In this document: positions 1-14,748 of the stretch, in pieces
Layout: every line of letters begins with the position of its first letter
How positions within the stretch are numbered: the stretch's first letter is position 1
Assembly: GCF_947179515.1 (NCBI RefSeq)
Contig: NC_067472.1
Location: forward strand, 169,678,107-169,742,106
Direction of reading: 5' to 3'
DNA from: Apodemus sylvaticus
Lineage: Eukaryota; Chordata; Mammalia; Rodentia; Muridae
Length of the DNA stretch: 64,000 bases
Made by a program: the position numbers and the translations under genes
Notes under the pieces: model-generated
Databases searched by the model: none
Told to the model about the DNA's origin: nothing
What the model saw: the letters and a program-made list of their open reading frames with translations, nothing else

Positions 1-3000
1 CTAAAATTACAGATGATTAGGTGTTGCCATGGGTGTAAGGGGAATCCAGCCCACTAACAGAGTGAACTGTTAGTCCTCTTAACCACGAAGCTAGCTACCT
101 CTCCAGGGACTCTCCAGGGCTTCATTAAGTTGCCCAGACTCTACTCAAAAACTTGGATCCTGCTACCTCAGCCTCCTGAGTGCTGCTATCATGGGTGTAG
201 CCCACCACACCAGCCGCTAGAATCTTCTAGATATCCCCATCAGAGACTCCCTCAAAAACATGTCGGAGACTTTTCCTCTGAAATCTTGGTGGAGATTTGG
301 TGTTCAAGTCCTATCTGATGCTCTAGAAATCTGTACTGAGTGAGTTGCCCTACAAGTTCCACTGGGGACTCTGAAATCTAGTGACACCCCAGAAATGCAG
401 CCCTTCCTTTCTAGTCCAGGGATTCCCTCCAGACTTCCTCCATGTCTAAAACCCTCAAGACACTCACCAGCAACTTGATATCCCTTGTTCAAGGTTTTGT
501 CCGAGTTTCCCCTTGTCCCTTTCCTCCCTCTGTTTTCTTGAAAGAGTCTCAGAAAACCTCTCCCTTCCCTGGTGCCTTTGAAAAGCCTCTAGGATGGACA
601 GCAGGAGGATCACCACTAGCTGAAGACCAGCCTGGTTTACACAGCCTCACAAGGCCCACTAAAGCTACAGCTACATAATATATATTTAATAAGTCCCTGT
701 CCCCAAAGGCCAACTAATAATGTCTCCAGAAAACATTCAGCTGCTGGAATACAGGCCAAGCAGAGTGGTGGCTGCAGTCCCTGAGGAAAGGGTGGTAGGC
801 TTTTTCTCTCCCCTCGTGACACAGATACAGGCTGGATTAGACCAGATAAAATAGATAAAGGCAGGTTTATTGGGAGGCATTGACCTCCACCCATCTCACA
901 TGTGGAGGTTGTTAAGTCACACATCCGGGCTAAGCTTAGCAAGGGGGTCTTATAAAACTTAGGTGAGGAGTGATAACGTGCCAGCTAGGAGCTGGGATTA
1001 TGTCCTTACATGATCAAAAGCTGAGCCCCTGGGCGGGCACTCTTGGGTAGGTAACTAGAAAATGGGAGGAGGGGAGGACATGTTAGCCGGGAGTTTTCTC
1101 CTTGTGGGCAGAGTCGAGGGAAGAAGAGCAAAGGTGGTTTCTTAGCTTGTGCAGAGCATGATCAGGGTTCCAACCAAACCAAGGAGGCAAACGGGAGGAA
1201 ACCCAACTTGCCCTCTCTACTCTTGGCCTCAGGTGCCCTCAGTGTCGGGGGCACTGTTGCCTAGCACCTGGAGGAATTACTGACTTTTGATGGTACTGTA
1301 TTACAGTGCTGTAACAGAGGCAGGACAGCACTGTCAAGGTGCAGAGGAGGGAGGGAGCCCTATGACCACAGAGGCCTGAGACAGTCAAGCCCATTGATAA
1401 GAATAGCCCTTGCAGGTGGCTGGAGAGATGTCTCAGCGGTTAAGAGCACTGACTATTCTTCCAGAGGTCCTGAGTTCAAATCCCAGCAACCACGCGGTGG
1501 ATCTGTAATGGGATCTGCTGCCCTCTTCTGTCATGCAAGCATACATGCAAATAGAGCACTCATATAAGTAAATAAATAAATACTATGAGAAGAAAAGGGG
1601 CAGCAAGCCCTCAAAGGACATTGAGTTCCGATGGCCATGGAGGGCGAGGGACACATCGAGGCTGGTGGAGGGGACAAACAACAAGAGGCAAGGAGAGAAG
1701 GCTCGGTGGGTAAGGGTGGGTGCTTGCTGTGTGTCAGCTTGAAGGCACGTGCCTTTAATCCCAGCACTCAAAAGCAGGCAGATCTCTGCAGAGGTCAAGG
1801 CCTAGCGAACTATTCCTGGCAATTTCCAGGCCAGTCAGAGCTACACATAAAGAAAAGAAAAAGAAGCCGCTGAAACACTCACTCACTACTCTTGCAAATG
1901 ACCCAGTTTTGATTCTCAGATGGCACCTGGCAGCTCACAACCTTCTCTAACTCCAGGCCCAGGCGAGCTGATGCCCTCTTCTGGACTCCAAAGGCACCAG
2001 TCACACACGTACACAAAACACATTTAAAAACAAAAAGGCAAGAAGGCAGGCCTGGTGATGGTGATGCACCTTCTTGCTGAGGCAGAGAGATCACAAATTC
2101 AAGGCCAGCCTGGCCATCTTAGGGCGGGTTTGTTTCTGGGGTGTAGCTTAGTGGTAGAGCACAGGTGTAGAATTCATCCTGAGGGAGCGGCTGGGCTGGG
2201 GGTTGGTAGTAGGGCACTTGCCTAGAATCTACCAGTGAAAGATTGAAGGTGACTCAGTGATAAAAGTGACTGGAAATAGAGGAGAGTACTCAGAGGCCAG
2301 CAGTCCACACAGGATCCCATGGTCTGCCTCCAGGCAGTGAGGGAGCCTGTGGGGCCGTAGTCAGCTCCAGGAAGAGTGAAATGTTTCTAGAGAACAGGCA
2401 GGAAGGCAAGAGTCCCCAGCAGAGACCGCAGTAGGAGCAGCAGGCCACTTTACAAAATAGCATGCAGGTCAGAATTGCTAGAAGATACAGCATGATTTGG
2501 TGAGAGAAGGCTTCTGGCCCAGGCCACACCGTGACTGTGTTACTAGACCCAAGCAGCTCTGACCCAAAGAAGCCACAGCCACACAGGTCAGATCTGCAGC
2601 CTGTGGGAATGGCCTGGAGCGTGGCAGGAGGCTGGGACACGGGCCACAGACAACAAGGTGGGACTGTGAGGAAGCCCAGAAGAGCACAAGGTGAAATCTC
2701 TAGGACGGGAATGGTGACTTGGCGGCTTATGGGGAGGAGAGGTGGCCACGAGCCCTAGGGGCAGCAGTTGGCCCCACCCTCTTGCCTCCCCTTTTGATCT
2801 TGCTGTCTGCTCTTCAGTCCTCAGGTTGCCATCCCACATCTCAAAGCCATAAAAACAGGTTGGGGTTGGGATGAGGATGGCAAACAGGTTCTGAGGACCC
2901 TGAGGGCTGGGGCAGAGATGGAGCAGTGGAGTCAGACAGTGTGGCCAGTCTAAGGAAGCCATCACTCTGCTTGTCCTTCTAGGAGCTATCTGGACATCTT

Positions 3001-3080
3001 GTCCCTTTCCTGGCCGACCTTGCAGTGGAGGGAAGCTGAGAGCTTCCACAGCAGCTGTAGAGGAGCATCAGGAGTGGCCC
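1..3080. other. Intergenic / 5' flank of Kash5, no coding gene seen
   Basis: I see no spliceable coding exon here. The stretch holds a B2 SINE on + (about 1415-1583), a B1-like SINE on + (about 1737-1867) ending in an A-rich tail, and more diverged B3-like and B1-like pieces (about 1885-2125). Unique sequence remains at about 200-1400 and 2130-3060. A possible acceptor (pyrimidine tract then AG, about 2970-2982) lies 100 bp before the Kash5 start codon, so non-coding 5' exons of Kash5 may lie in this interval. I cannot place a transcription start. Confidence 0.6.
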
Positions 3081-3836
3081 ATGGACCTGCCGGAGGGCCA
3101 GGCTGGTCCTACTGCACAAAGTAGGTATCTGCCTGGAGGAGGGAGCGGAGCCGTGGGTCAGGCTGGGGGCAGGAGAGATGCTTGGGGGCCAGGTGGGGTG
3201 GGCAGAAGCAAAGGATGCTGGGATAAGTGTCAACTGTGTGCCTGTCATGTCTGCCCCATCTCCTCTCTGGAGGGCTACTGGGGACAGAAGGCTCCACACA
3301 CAGTCACACCCACACCTCTTACTTTGGGTAAAACCTGTGCCCTGTCACTTCCATTCTGTTGCACTTCCCTTCCTAACACTAGTGTCTGTCTACCACCTGC
3401 TTAATCTAAGACTCTCCTGGAGCTTGGCTCTACAAACTGCTGTTCCACTGTGTGTGTGTGTGTGTGTGAGCAGAGTGCAGGAGATGGAATCCAGGGTTTT
3501 ATGTGTGCTGAGCAACCAGTCGCTACTGAGTTATGATCACATTTCCCAATTTTTTTTTGTTTTTTTGTATTTTTTTTTTAACAGGGTCTGGCTTTGAACC
3601 CTTCACTGATCTACCTCAGCTCTCAAGTGCTGGGATTACATTTGTGCTCCACCAGGCTCAGCTCACATATGTAATTTTTAATTTTTTAAAAGAGAAAAGC
3701 TGGATGGTTGGTGGTGGTGCACACATTTAATCCCAGTATCCGGGAGACAGAGGTAGGCAGTAGTCTCTGGTTTTGAGACCAGCCTGGTCTATAAAGTGAA
3801 TTCTAGGACAGCCAGGGCTACACAGAGAAACCTTAT

Positions 3837-3899
<63 letters not shown>

Positions 3900-6545
3900 T
3901 ATGGCCGGGTGGTGGTGCACACCTGTAATCCCAGCACTCTGGGAGGCAGAGGCAGGCGGATTTCTGAGTTCGAGGCCAGCCTGGTCTACAGAGTGAGTTC
4001 CAGGACAGCCAGGACCACACAGAGAAACCCTGTCTTGAAAAAACCAAAAAGAGAGGGGAGAGGAGAGGGAAATGTATCTAGCAAAGGGGTCACACCTGTA
4101 GGAACTGAAGACTCTGAGACAATAAGGAAGTTCAAGGCCAAATCAAGCAGGTGATGTAAATAGTATATTTTATTTAACTTTGTGCATATACAAGCTCTGT
4201 TTTTTGTGTTAAGCCTCATGGAAACATGCCGAGTTAGTTATTCCTGTGTCTATATACATCCTTGAGGACTAGTATGTGCCTTACACTAACAGAACACTCC
4301 ATTCCAGCCAGGCCTGCCTTCGTGCAGGAGAAGCCCATGCAGTCAGCCTCTGCACACTGGTGCTGCTACCCCACAGCAATGCAGACAAGTGGGTGTGGGA
4401 GCCAGCACACATCAGCTCTCGGGGGAAGGTGCTGGCTCACTGGCTCCTGTGGGCCAGCCTCTGTCTCTGTCTCTCACTCCTGTTTTCTTCCCTGCCTATC
4501 TCTGTCTCTGCCCTATTTCAGCAACTCTTTCCCCAAGCATCGTTCTCCTTCCTCCACAATCCTGGTTTCTCTGTCTCCACCTCCTGAGGATGTGCTACTA
4601 GGGAGTGCCAGTCTGATGGGGTAGGAAGCGCCAGCCTCTGGATAGGCAGTGTCGGCTGATGCAGGAGCACCTGTTCCTCAGCCTCTGGATAGGCAGTCTC
4701 GGCTGATGCAGGAGCACCTGTCCCCCAGCCTCCTGGGTGTCAGCAGGTGGGCCTGCGGCTTTGCTCAAGACTGAGATCTGCACCCCAACCTCAGGGGTAA
4801 CCTCTGCAAATAGAGGTTTACAGGCAGGAGGAGTCACCAGCATGCTAATAAGGCTGGCTGGCTTGGGAGATGCCTGGCTTCTAAACCTCGTTTACACCAG
4901 CAGAGGGCGAGCGGCCACCAGGAACTATGACCATGGCCAGGTCAGCTTCTAAGACTGCAGACTGAAAAGAACACACCCACGGGGGAAAGCCAAGGCTGAA
5001 AGGCAGGGATGGCAAAGAAGAGAGAAGGCCTTGGAACAGAGTAGCAAGATTAAGATAGAGTACTGGGTGGGGGGAGCAGAAGGACGGAAGAGCACAGGAC
5101 AGAGGCTGGACATGTGAGAGAGGTTGGGAGAAAAACAGGAACAGTCCAGAAAGAAATGTAGAACAAGGCAGCGGTCATGCGTGCCTTTAATCCCGGCACT
5201 CAGAGGCAGAGGCAGGTGGATCTCTAAATTCAAGGCCAAGCCTAGTGAGTTCCAGGACCACAGCCAGGGCTATCCTATCTTGAAAAAAACGGGGGGGGGG
5301 GGGGGGGGAGGGGAGGAAGGAAGGAAGGAGGGGAAAGAACAGCATCTTCCTTCACTTCCCTCAGGACCTTGGGAAGGGACTGTGTACCAGTGGCCTTCCA
5401 GGGCCACAGCACAGAGTCCTCCTCTCTAACCCGAGAGGATGGAGAGCAGGAGGCCAGCTGGAGTCTCCCCCTAACTAACCTCCCTAATGCCTCCTATGGG
5501 ACCCAGAGAGGGTCCAAGTCAAACTGGGGATAGCATCCTGGAGGTGTCGGCTGAGGAGGAGGGGACTGTGCCCGCTCCTGCTGCCTGTCTGCCTCCGACT
5601 CCTCACCTGTAGGAACAGCAGCTGCTGTGGCCCTGGTGCTCTGTAAGTGCCTGAGGTTACAGCACCGCGCAGAGGCCCGCCCACATCCCATCCATTCCTC
5701 CCCCAGGAAGGAGGGGCATTCCTGTTCCTAGAGGACACTGCTGAGGCTCTGAGCCCTGAGCTTACTGGGAGGGGTGGGGACAGGACAGGTGTCTCACTCT
5801 AGTCTCAGCTCAGACTCTAACCCTGCAGCCATGTGCAGTGGGCACTCATCTCCACAGGCCAGGCTGTGAGAGGTGTGAAGGCCACCTCCAGTGTGGAGAA
5901 GCTCTGCTAATATAGTGAGTGCCTGCTGTATTCATGCAATGTGAATACAGCTACAGGCCAACAAACAGATCCTGGGACACAGGAACACAGGCAGACACAC
6001 ACAGTGGATCTGAGCCAGGTGAGAGCTGCCCTAACACGCACACACTCTACATTTGCATATACACATGTATGCACATACATAGACACACATGCATGCACAT
6101 ATTGCACATACACTATCACACCCTGAACACATCACACACACACACACTCCATATTTGCATATACACATGTATGCATACACATAGACACACATGCATGCAC
6201 ATATTGCACATACACACACTATCACACCCTGAACACATCACACATACATTTGCATATACACGTGTATGAGCATACATAGACACACATGCATGTACATATT
6301 GCACATACACACACTACTCACACCCTGAACACATCACACACACACTCCACATTTGCATATACACGTGTTTGCACATACATAGACACACATGCATGTACAT
6401 ATTGCACATACACACACTACTCACACCCTGAATACATCACACACACACACACTCCACATTTGCATATACACACATGTATGCACATACATAGACACACATG
6501 CATACACATATTGCACATGCACACACTACTCACACCCTGAACACA

Positions 6546-6577
<32 letters not shown>

Positions 6578-9500
6578 CTTTACATATGCATGTAGAACAG
6601 CCCCCTCAGTCCTTTGGAGGGGGATTTTACTGGCACAGAAACAGACTTCCCAGAGAAGATGCCACAGACATGCGGTGGAGCTGCTGACTCAGGGGAGTCT
6701 GGCAGGAGGCTCAGCTCCTAACCAGGCCCTGCCACTCCTGCTTACACTGCCCCCCCCCCTCGTCTTGGGGTTGGCCCTGAGCTGCTCCAGCTCTGATGAC
6801 GCCATGCTGAGGATGTGGAGAGGAGAGTCTTGGTCCCTGGGGTGACTGGGAGAAGGGCCGCAGCGGGTGGGATCGATGGAGGCTGCCCACGCCTTATCGG
6901 ATTGTTCCTGGCTCCGCGGCCACCTTCATCCTGCCTCCTCCCTGCTTTCCCCAAGCCTAGTCCCCCACTGCCCATAGCCTGGGAGGCTGGAGAAGGGAGG
7001 AGGCGAGGGTCATCTCAGAGCTCATTAATGGCTCCGAAGCCCATCAGCTCCGAAGCCTTAGGCAGACAGCAGGCTGGCCCCTGGCCTGAGAGGTGGGACC
7101 CACTGGAGAGCAGTAACTCAGAAACCCTCATGTCACCACCTTCCCCTGAAGCCGCCTGCTGGCCTTTACCAGTCCCCTCCACAGAGCTATCAATAAAAGT
7201 TCCCCAAATTCAGCAGAGGCAGGCATTAGGAGCAAGCTCCGGTGTCCCCTCATTCAGAGTGGGTCCTCTTTTCTCTCCAGTGTACCTGTGGGAGCAGCCT
7301 GAGGAAGCGAATTCAGGGCCACTGCTCAGCCTAGAGGAACAAATCCTTAACTCCACATTTGAAGCCTGTGACCCTCACAAGACAGGTGGGGGCTGGGACC
7401 CACAGGGAGGCTGGGCTCCGCCTCTTTAGGGGTCCTACGGGAACAGGACAATGGCACGGATAAGGGGGGAGTAGGGAGGGCTCAGGCCCTGGGATGCAGT
7501 TAGCCTCTGACCTGGCTACAGCAGTGCTGCTGCCCTGGCTCGCCCTCTATGGTCCACTTTGAGATGGACTGGAAAACTTGTCTCAGGGGAGGGACTTGCC
7601 CCAGGTGACTCTGCATGCTGTGGGTCAGACATGTCATCAACCCGCTGATGACAGACACTGTTCTTACTTAAGCCATGGTCTGTCCCACTCGCCATTGCCG
7701 AGTCCAGTCCTCCCTACCATGCTCTGTCCCAGGCACTGTGACTGTGGCCCACCTCCTGGCCTACCTGGAGGCAGTGACAGGACAGGGACCTCAGGATGTG
7801 CGCCTCCAAACACTGGCCCGAAGCTTGGACCCTTATGGGGAGGGTGCTGGAGCCACTGTGGAACTGGACACCTTCCTGGTGGTCATGCGGGACTGGATTG
7901 CAGCCTGTCAGCTGCAGGGGTGAGTCCCCACACGACCAGCCTCCCACCTAGGAAGTCTTTCTTCAAGTCTGCTCTGCAGTTAGGCCAGGAGCCCTGTGTG
8001 GCTGGCCTGGGGCTTAGGAGAGGCATGTGAGAAGATGAGGGGTAAAGCGGTCTGAGGACCAGATGCCTTGGGTGATGGTACAGGGGTCTGACCGTAGCAA
8101 GGGCTGCCCTTCACAGCCCAGCCCCTGCCATCTGGCCCCACCCTTACCCATGGAGCCTCTATCTCCCACAGCCCTCCCCTCCTCCATCACCCCCACACCC
8201 CTGTAGGCACAGGCCATGACTGTGGTGGCTACAGGGGACCTGAGCCTCTTGCCTTTGATACAGGGGATTAGAGCGGGCAGAGGAGGCGGCCTTCGGGGGA
8301 GCCCCAGCTTCTCCACACCTGCCATCTGGTGAGACTATTTATAGAAGGCGCTGGGTGGCTGGGGTCAGCGGGGGTTAGCGGGGACTTCTCATCTCCTCGC
8401 TCCACACAGCAAGGGCTGAAGAGATCAGGGGCCTTTGCTCTGCCTCAGCTGTGGTGGCTTTCTGGTGCCTTTGGGACAGTCCCCTTAGCCTGGACTTTGG
8501 GGTCAGGTTTTCCATCCCTTTCTCCCGGCTCCAGCCCTAGTGCGGAGCTTGAGGAGATAGCAGCCTTCTTGCTATCTAGCTGAGGGCCCTGGGGCACCTA
8601 CACTATGAAGTCTTCACGTGGCACAGGGCAGCCTCGGCCTGCCAGGGTTCCCCTCCTGCCCCACCGTCCCTGCTTGCCTTCTTTAAGAGCAGACATCTGC
8701 CTAGCTGTCCCAGCTATCCTGGGACACTGGGTGCCCGGAACTCACACCTCGGAGGTGTACGACTACAAAGTGACTTCACAGAACCCAGACTGCAGCTCTC
8801 TTGGCATTCTCTTTTTTCATTTGTTGGTTTGGTTTCGGGTTTTGTTGTTGTTGTTGTTGTTATTTATATTTGTTTTGTTATTTTTTTTAAATTTATTTAT
8901 TATATATAAGTACATTGTAGCTATCTTCAGACACACCAGAAGTGGGCGTCAGATCTTGTTACAGATGGTTGTGAGCCACCATGTGGTTGCTGGGAATTGA
9001 ACTCAGGACCTTCAGAAGAGCAGTCAGTGCTCTTATCCGCTGAGCCATCTCTCCAGCCCCCTGTTTTGTTATTTTTTTATTTTGTTTTGTGAGACAGGGT
9101 TTCTATATATAGCCCTGGATGTCCTGGAATTCACTATGTAAACCAGGCTAGCCTTGAACTCACAGAGACGACCCTGCCTCTGCCTCATTACTGCTGGGAT
9201 TAAAGGCTTGCACCAGACACCCAGCTCTTGGCATTCTCTTGAATCTTGAGGCTTCTTCAGTCTTGGGGGTCAGGGAGGACTGTGAGCAGCAGGGAGGTAG
9301 GTCACATAGACAAAGAGAAAGGAGGCTGAGGCTGGAGAGTGCCCAGGGAGAGAGTACAGAGAGTGAGGATGGGTGTGGCAGGCTGTAATGAGGGGGGCCT
9401 GAGGAGGAAAGGCGGGAACAGGAGGGGAGGGCGCTTGGGAAGTGGACTATCCTCAGACCTGTTCAGAAGACCTGCTGAGCTCCAGATGTCTGTGAGCTGC

Positions 9501-9674
9501 AGCTCTCAAGCTGGGCGTGGTGGCGCACTCCTGTAATCCCTGCACTTGGGAGGCAGAGGCAGGCGGATTTCTGAGTTTGAGGCCAGCCTGGTCTACAGAG
9601 TGAGTTCCAGGACAGCCAGGGCTACACAGAGAAACCCTGTCTCGAAAAAAACCAAATCCAAACAACAAAAAAAA

Positions 9675-9730
<56 letters not shown>

Positions 9731-11590
9731 GAAAGAAAGAAACTGGGAAGCCAGAGTCCTGGGACAGTCCCAGGGTCCCTGGACACCCCAACATTTTAAG
9801 TTACCAGAAACTCCAACCTCCCTTTATCTGTCTCTTTCCAGCATGCCCAGAAGCTGAGGAGCCAGCTAACTTAGAGAGCTTTGGAGGAGAAGACCCCAGG
9901 CCTGAGGGGTGCCTGTCCCCCCACCCCAGTCCCACTCGGTTTCCTCCAGGGTCTCCAGGCTATGGGTGGGCGGGCAGGAGTCGGGAGGCTGGTGTCTCAG
10001 CCTTGAAGAGCCTTGGACTTTCCTTCTGATCTTCGTCGGAGGGACATGTTCTGGCTGCCAGCACCTGCTCCACCTAGGGAGCTGTGGGGACAGGAGCAGG
10101 AGCAGGCTGGTGACCCGAGCCCTGCTGTCCCCAGGCCTGCCACAGCTGAGCTGCTGAGCAGCCTGGAGGACCTGGAGCTGAGCAACCGGCGCCTGGCCGG
10201 GGAGAACGCCAAGCTGCAACGCAGTGTGGAGACAGCGGAGGAGGGCTCGGCGCGCCTCGGGGAGGAGATCGTGGCCCTGCGCAAGCAGCTGCGAAGGTCA
10301 GTGCTGTACCGCCCTCGATGACCCCACCCTGGGCCGCCAGGGAGCCTGGACCCTGGGTACTGCTGCACTCTGCTGCCCAGCCCTGTCCGTCCTCCGTCTC
10401 CCTCTGTCTGGGGCTTCTCTCCTAGCCTTTTGGCTTCAGTCTGAATGCCTCCTCTTTCCAGCTTGCTCTTTCTCCATCCCCTACTCCATTTTTTATCTTT
10501 GCTGTATGGCCCCATGCTCCCGTCCTCAGGTGAACACTCTCTCCACCCCACACTGCACCCCAGTCCCTTTCTGTGCCCCTTGGCCTACCTCGTGTCTGGT
10601 CCCAGGCTCCCCTCAGTCTGGGATATTTTGCTCTGCTGCTCTGCCTGCCTCCTCTCAACATCTGTGCCACCTCTCAGTACCCAGCAGGCCCTGCAGGTGG
10701 CCAAGGCTTTGGATGAGGAGCTAGAGGACCTGAAGACTCTGGCCAAGAGCCTGGAGGAGCAGAATCGCAGTCTGATGGCCCAGGCCCGGCACACAGTGAG
10801 TGCTGGCAGGGCGCGGCTGGCTGCAAGAAGGGATAGGTGACCCGGCAAAGGTTCCCCGAGTTCCAGGTGCCGCTCACCCCACACTCCCCAGGGATGGCAG
10901 GAGTCCACCCCAGCCACAACCCCACAGCCCAGCTCTTCAGTAGTACAGGCCCTGGCACTGGGGCCGGAACTGATTCTGTTCTCTCTCTGGGGTGGGCCAG
11001 GAGAAGGAGCAGCAGCACCTGGTGGCTGAGGTAGAGACGTTACAGGAGGAGGTGAGCGGAGGCGCACCCACCTTGGGGGTTCCTATCCCTAGCCTACAGA
11101 CAAAGGGGCCCAGCCTCCCACCGTGATAGTCCCTGTGGGGGAGGGGTCATGGGGAGGCCCTGACCAGTTTTTCCCATGTCTGTATCATGGATTCCTTACC
11201 ATCAGGGCAGCAAGCCAGTGGCCTCACCTCATGGGGCAATATGAGGGTTAAGCTAGAAAATACTTAGAAAGTTCCTAACTCATGGTAGGATGTATAGGGT
11301 GTACACAGTAAAGTCCAGCATGTTGGTGTAGTCTTCTGTGCCTGTCATCCCAGTATTTGGGCGTTTGAAGCAGGGGGATTTTGAATTCAAGGCTAGTCTC
11401 GGCTATGTAGCTAGACTGTCTTAAAAAAAGTCAGGTGCCTTTGTTTATATCAGTGTGTTGTTGGTGGGTTTAATCTCTGGCAATGCAAATGAAACTGCAA
11501 AAACTTATAAAACATTGTTTTAAGCATAGGCATTAAAGTCACCCATGAACATGACAGGCCATTTCCAGGGATGCGAGTCTTCCTTCCTTC

Positions 11591-11649
<59 letters not shown>

Positions 11650-14600
11650 TCCTTCTTTCTTCCTTTCTTTCTTTCTTTCTTTCTGTTTTCCTTTCTTCCT
11701 TTGTTTTTATAAGCACTTTGAGATTTTATTTTTATTTTATGTATGTGAGTACACTGTCACTGTCGCTATCTTCAGACACCCCAGAAGAGGGCATCAGATC
11801 TCATTACAGATGGCTGTGAGCACCATGTGGATGCTGGGAATTGAACTCAGGACCTCTGGAAAAGCAGTCAGCATTCTTAACCACTGAGCCATCTCTCCAG
11901 CCCGCAAGTCTACCTTTCATTTCTCAGCTTTTGTTTCTGTGTTTCATTCTGGTGGTTCTGGAGATGGCGTGCTGGGCCTTGGGCATGTGGGGCACCAGGC
12001 CTGGGGGTCCTCCAGGAGCCAGCAGGAGCCTGCATGGTCTGGTTGTGGAGAGGGTGCCGTGAAGGTGTTTACCTGATGGCCAGCCCTACAACTCAGACCT
12101 ACCTAAGTTCCAGTTCACTCTGAATTATCATCCACATTGAAATGTCATCAAATATTAAATGACATCCCCTCCGTCCCTCCTCCCCCAAGGTGGCAGATCC
12201 TTGCGGGCTGGCACCCCAGGCCACATTGTCTCTCCCTTCTGGGTGAGCTGGGAGGAAGCACACTCAGAGTCCCTGGTGTCCCCTTCCAGTCAGGGCTCTG
12301 GCCTTCCGTTCTTCTGCTCACAGTTCTCCGCCTCCTGGACGCCAGCTACTATCCTGAATCTCTGTCCTTGTCCACACTGGACATTTTCCTGAAATCCTAC
12401 GTTTTTCTTCTTCACTGTTCTGTGGCTTCTTGTGAACTGTTATCCTCTTCCAGGACAATGGAAACTCCTTGAAAGCTGCATTCAGTCATGGTACAATTTC
12501 TTCCAGAATATTTTTTAAAAGAATTATGTCTATGAGTGTTTGCGTATATAAATGTCTGTGCACCGTGTGAGTGCCTAGTGCCTGCTGAGGGCAGAGGAGG
12601 CTGCGGGATCCACTGGAACAGATGGTGGGGAGCCACCGTGTGGGTGCTGGGAATTGAGCCTGAGTTCTCTGGAAGAGCAGTCGGTGCTCTTAACCAGTGA
12701 GCCATGTCTCCAGCCCCTGGCTTCTTTTCTTAAGAGTGGATGTGCTAACAGTGGAACCCAGAGTCTTGCATGTGTTAGGCAGGCCACCCTGAGCCTCCTC
12801 CCTGGCCCCAGTGTGACAGGGTCTCACTGTGTACACAGGATAGGATGGCTTCGAGCTCACCTAGGTAAGGTCTGAGACTGCAGGCAAACTCCTCCTTTCC
12901 CAGTCCACACCAGCTTTTTGTCCTGCTTGTGGCTTCATAGTCACAGATGGCTTAAGACAGGGTTCGCATGCGCACACACATGAGCACACACACACACTCC
13001 TGCCCCTCTGTGTATTAGTTCAACAACCACCTCACCATATCATTGCCTGGGGAGGATCCCTTAGCCACAGCTGCCAGGGAGCCTGGGAGGATGTCTTCCC
13101 TTCAGCCTGGAGCTAAAGCAGCCAGAGAGGAAGGGTTGGGACAGCTGTTTCTAGAGTAGACTGGTTTTCTTGTCACTGCCCCCAGGGCATGCCGTGCAGG
13201 CAGCAGGAGTCAGCTGTGTGAAGTGGCCACCTGCACCCCTACCTCCTCCCCCAGGCCCTCTGCCCTGCAGAGGGACTTCTAGGCATTCCAGTTGAAGCAG
13301 AGCTAGAGCTAGTCTCAGCCCCTCTCTGAGCCGCAGCTGCCCACTGAGATCTAGAGATTGAGGTCTCAGGTTACACCGCATGCCTGGTGGAGTAACCCGA
13401 TACTCAGTCTCCAGAAGTCTGGCTGCTGGCTGAAGCCCAGAGGTCTCCTGCCTGTGCTTCTGCAGAAGGCTGCATGGTGCTGAGATGGCTTTTGGGTCCC
13501 ACCAGGTGGACAGGTGTTGACACAGCACTCCCAGCTGTCCTTCCTCTGCCCTTCCTTCACCCAGCAGTCCAAGCTGCTGAGGTGAGTGATGCCCTGATGC
13601 CCTGGAGCAGGGACGAGCGTGCTGGCCTCGTCCTGGGCACCGGAGGAGGGCGTGGCTTACCAGACCTCAGGGCTCTGGAACCTTGGACTTGGAATTGTCA
13701 TGTTTGTTTGTTTGCTTAAGACAGGTCTTCTCTGTGTCCTGGAACTTGCTCTATAGCCCAGGCTGGCCTCAAACTCGGAGATCCTCCTGCCTCTGCCTTC
13801 TGAGTGCTGGGATTAAAGGCGTGTGCCACCACTGCCCGACTTAATTTTTGGTTTTTGAGACAAGGTCTTGATATGTAGCCCAGGCTGGCCTGGTAGTCAA
13901 AGTTATCCTCCTACCTCAGCTTCCCTGGTGCCGAGATGACAGCTGCATTTCCTCACACCCAGCTTTGGGCCATTTTCTTCTTAGGTTGCACTGGAGAGCT
14001 GTTTGGATGCCTTTTCCTGACCTCACTGCCTCCCCTTGGGAGGCTCAGCCCGGGCACCAGCTGCTTACTAAGCCCAGTGGCTGAGTCTCTGTGAGCCTTG
14101 GCCTTAGCATAATCTGTGTCTCCCTTGTTCCACTTCTGTGCACCTTGTGCCTACAGTGCTGCCATTTCTCATGTGGCTTTTGTCACCCCGAGTTTTTTCT
14201 GGCCCCTAGAGGCATCACACGGATGGGGTGGCCTTGCCAAGTCTCATAGCCTCTCCATTTAGTTTCTTCCATAGAGCTGAAAGGAAGGATGTTATTAATG
14301 GCTGTACAGCCACACCCTTACAGAGCCAGTGTAATATGGATGGTGCCAGCCCGGGAACTACCCACCGGCTTGCAGTGGGGAAAGGGGTCCATATCTGGGG
14401 GCACATGTCTGCCACAGGCCAACACCCTAAGTGGAAAACAAGAAGACTGGTTGATTTTGTTGCCAGTTCTAGAATTATGTTTTACTAAAGGAAATAAATT
14501 GTCATAAGTAGGTAAACACTAGGGTTGCTCTAGGCAAAAAGGGAGTCTTGCTTTAAAATGACTGAGTTAGACAAGAAAGCAAAAGAGAAAGAGAAAAGAA

Positions 14601-14687
14601 ATAACCAAAGTATAGTTATTACAGTGAGCATGAGGATTAGGTGTGATGGCCCATACCGGCTAAAGCAGGAGGGTTACAAAGTCAAAG

Positions 14688-14748
<61 letters not shown>

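Noticed and set aside
1415..1583. tRNA-like sequence (A and B box)
   Set aside because: The similarity is that of a B2 SINE, which derives from a tRNA. No functional tRNA gene was recognised in the window.
5919..6595. His/Thr/Cys-rich open frames on both strands
   Set aside because: Translations of the CA-rich tandem array, with no conserved protein and no splice context.
9546..9857. Short frames with [23 protein letters not shown] starts, seen several times
   Set aside because: Translations of B1 SINEs that recur wherever a B1 lies in that orientation. They are not genes.
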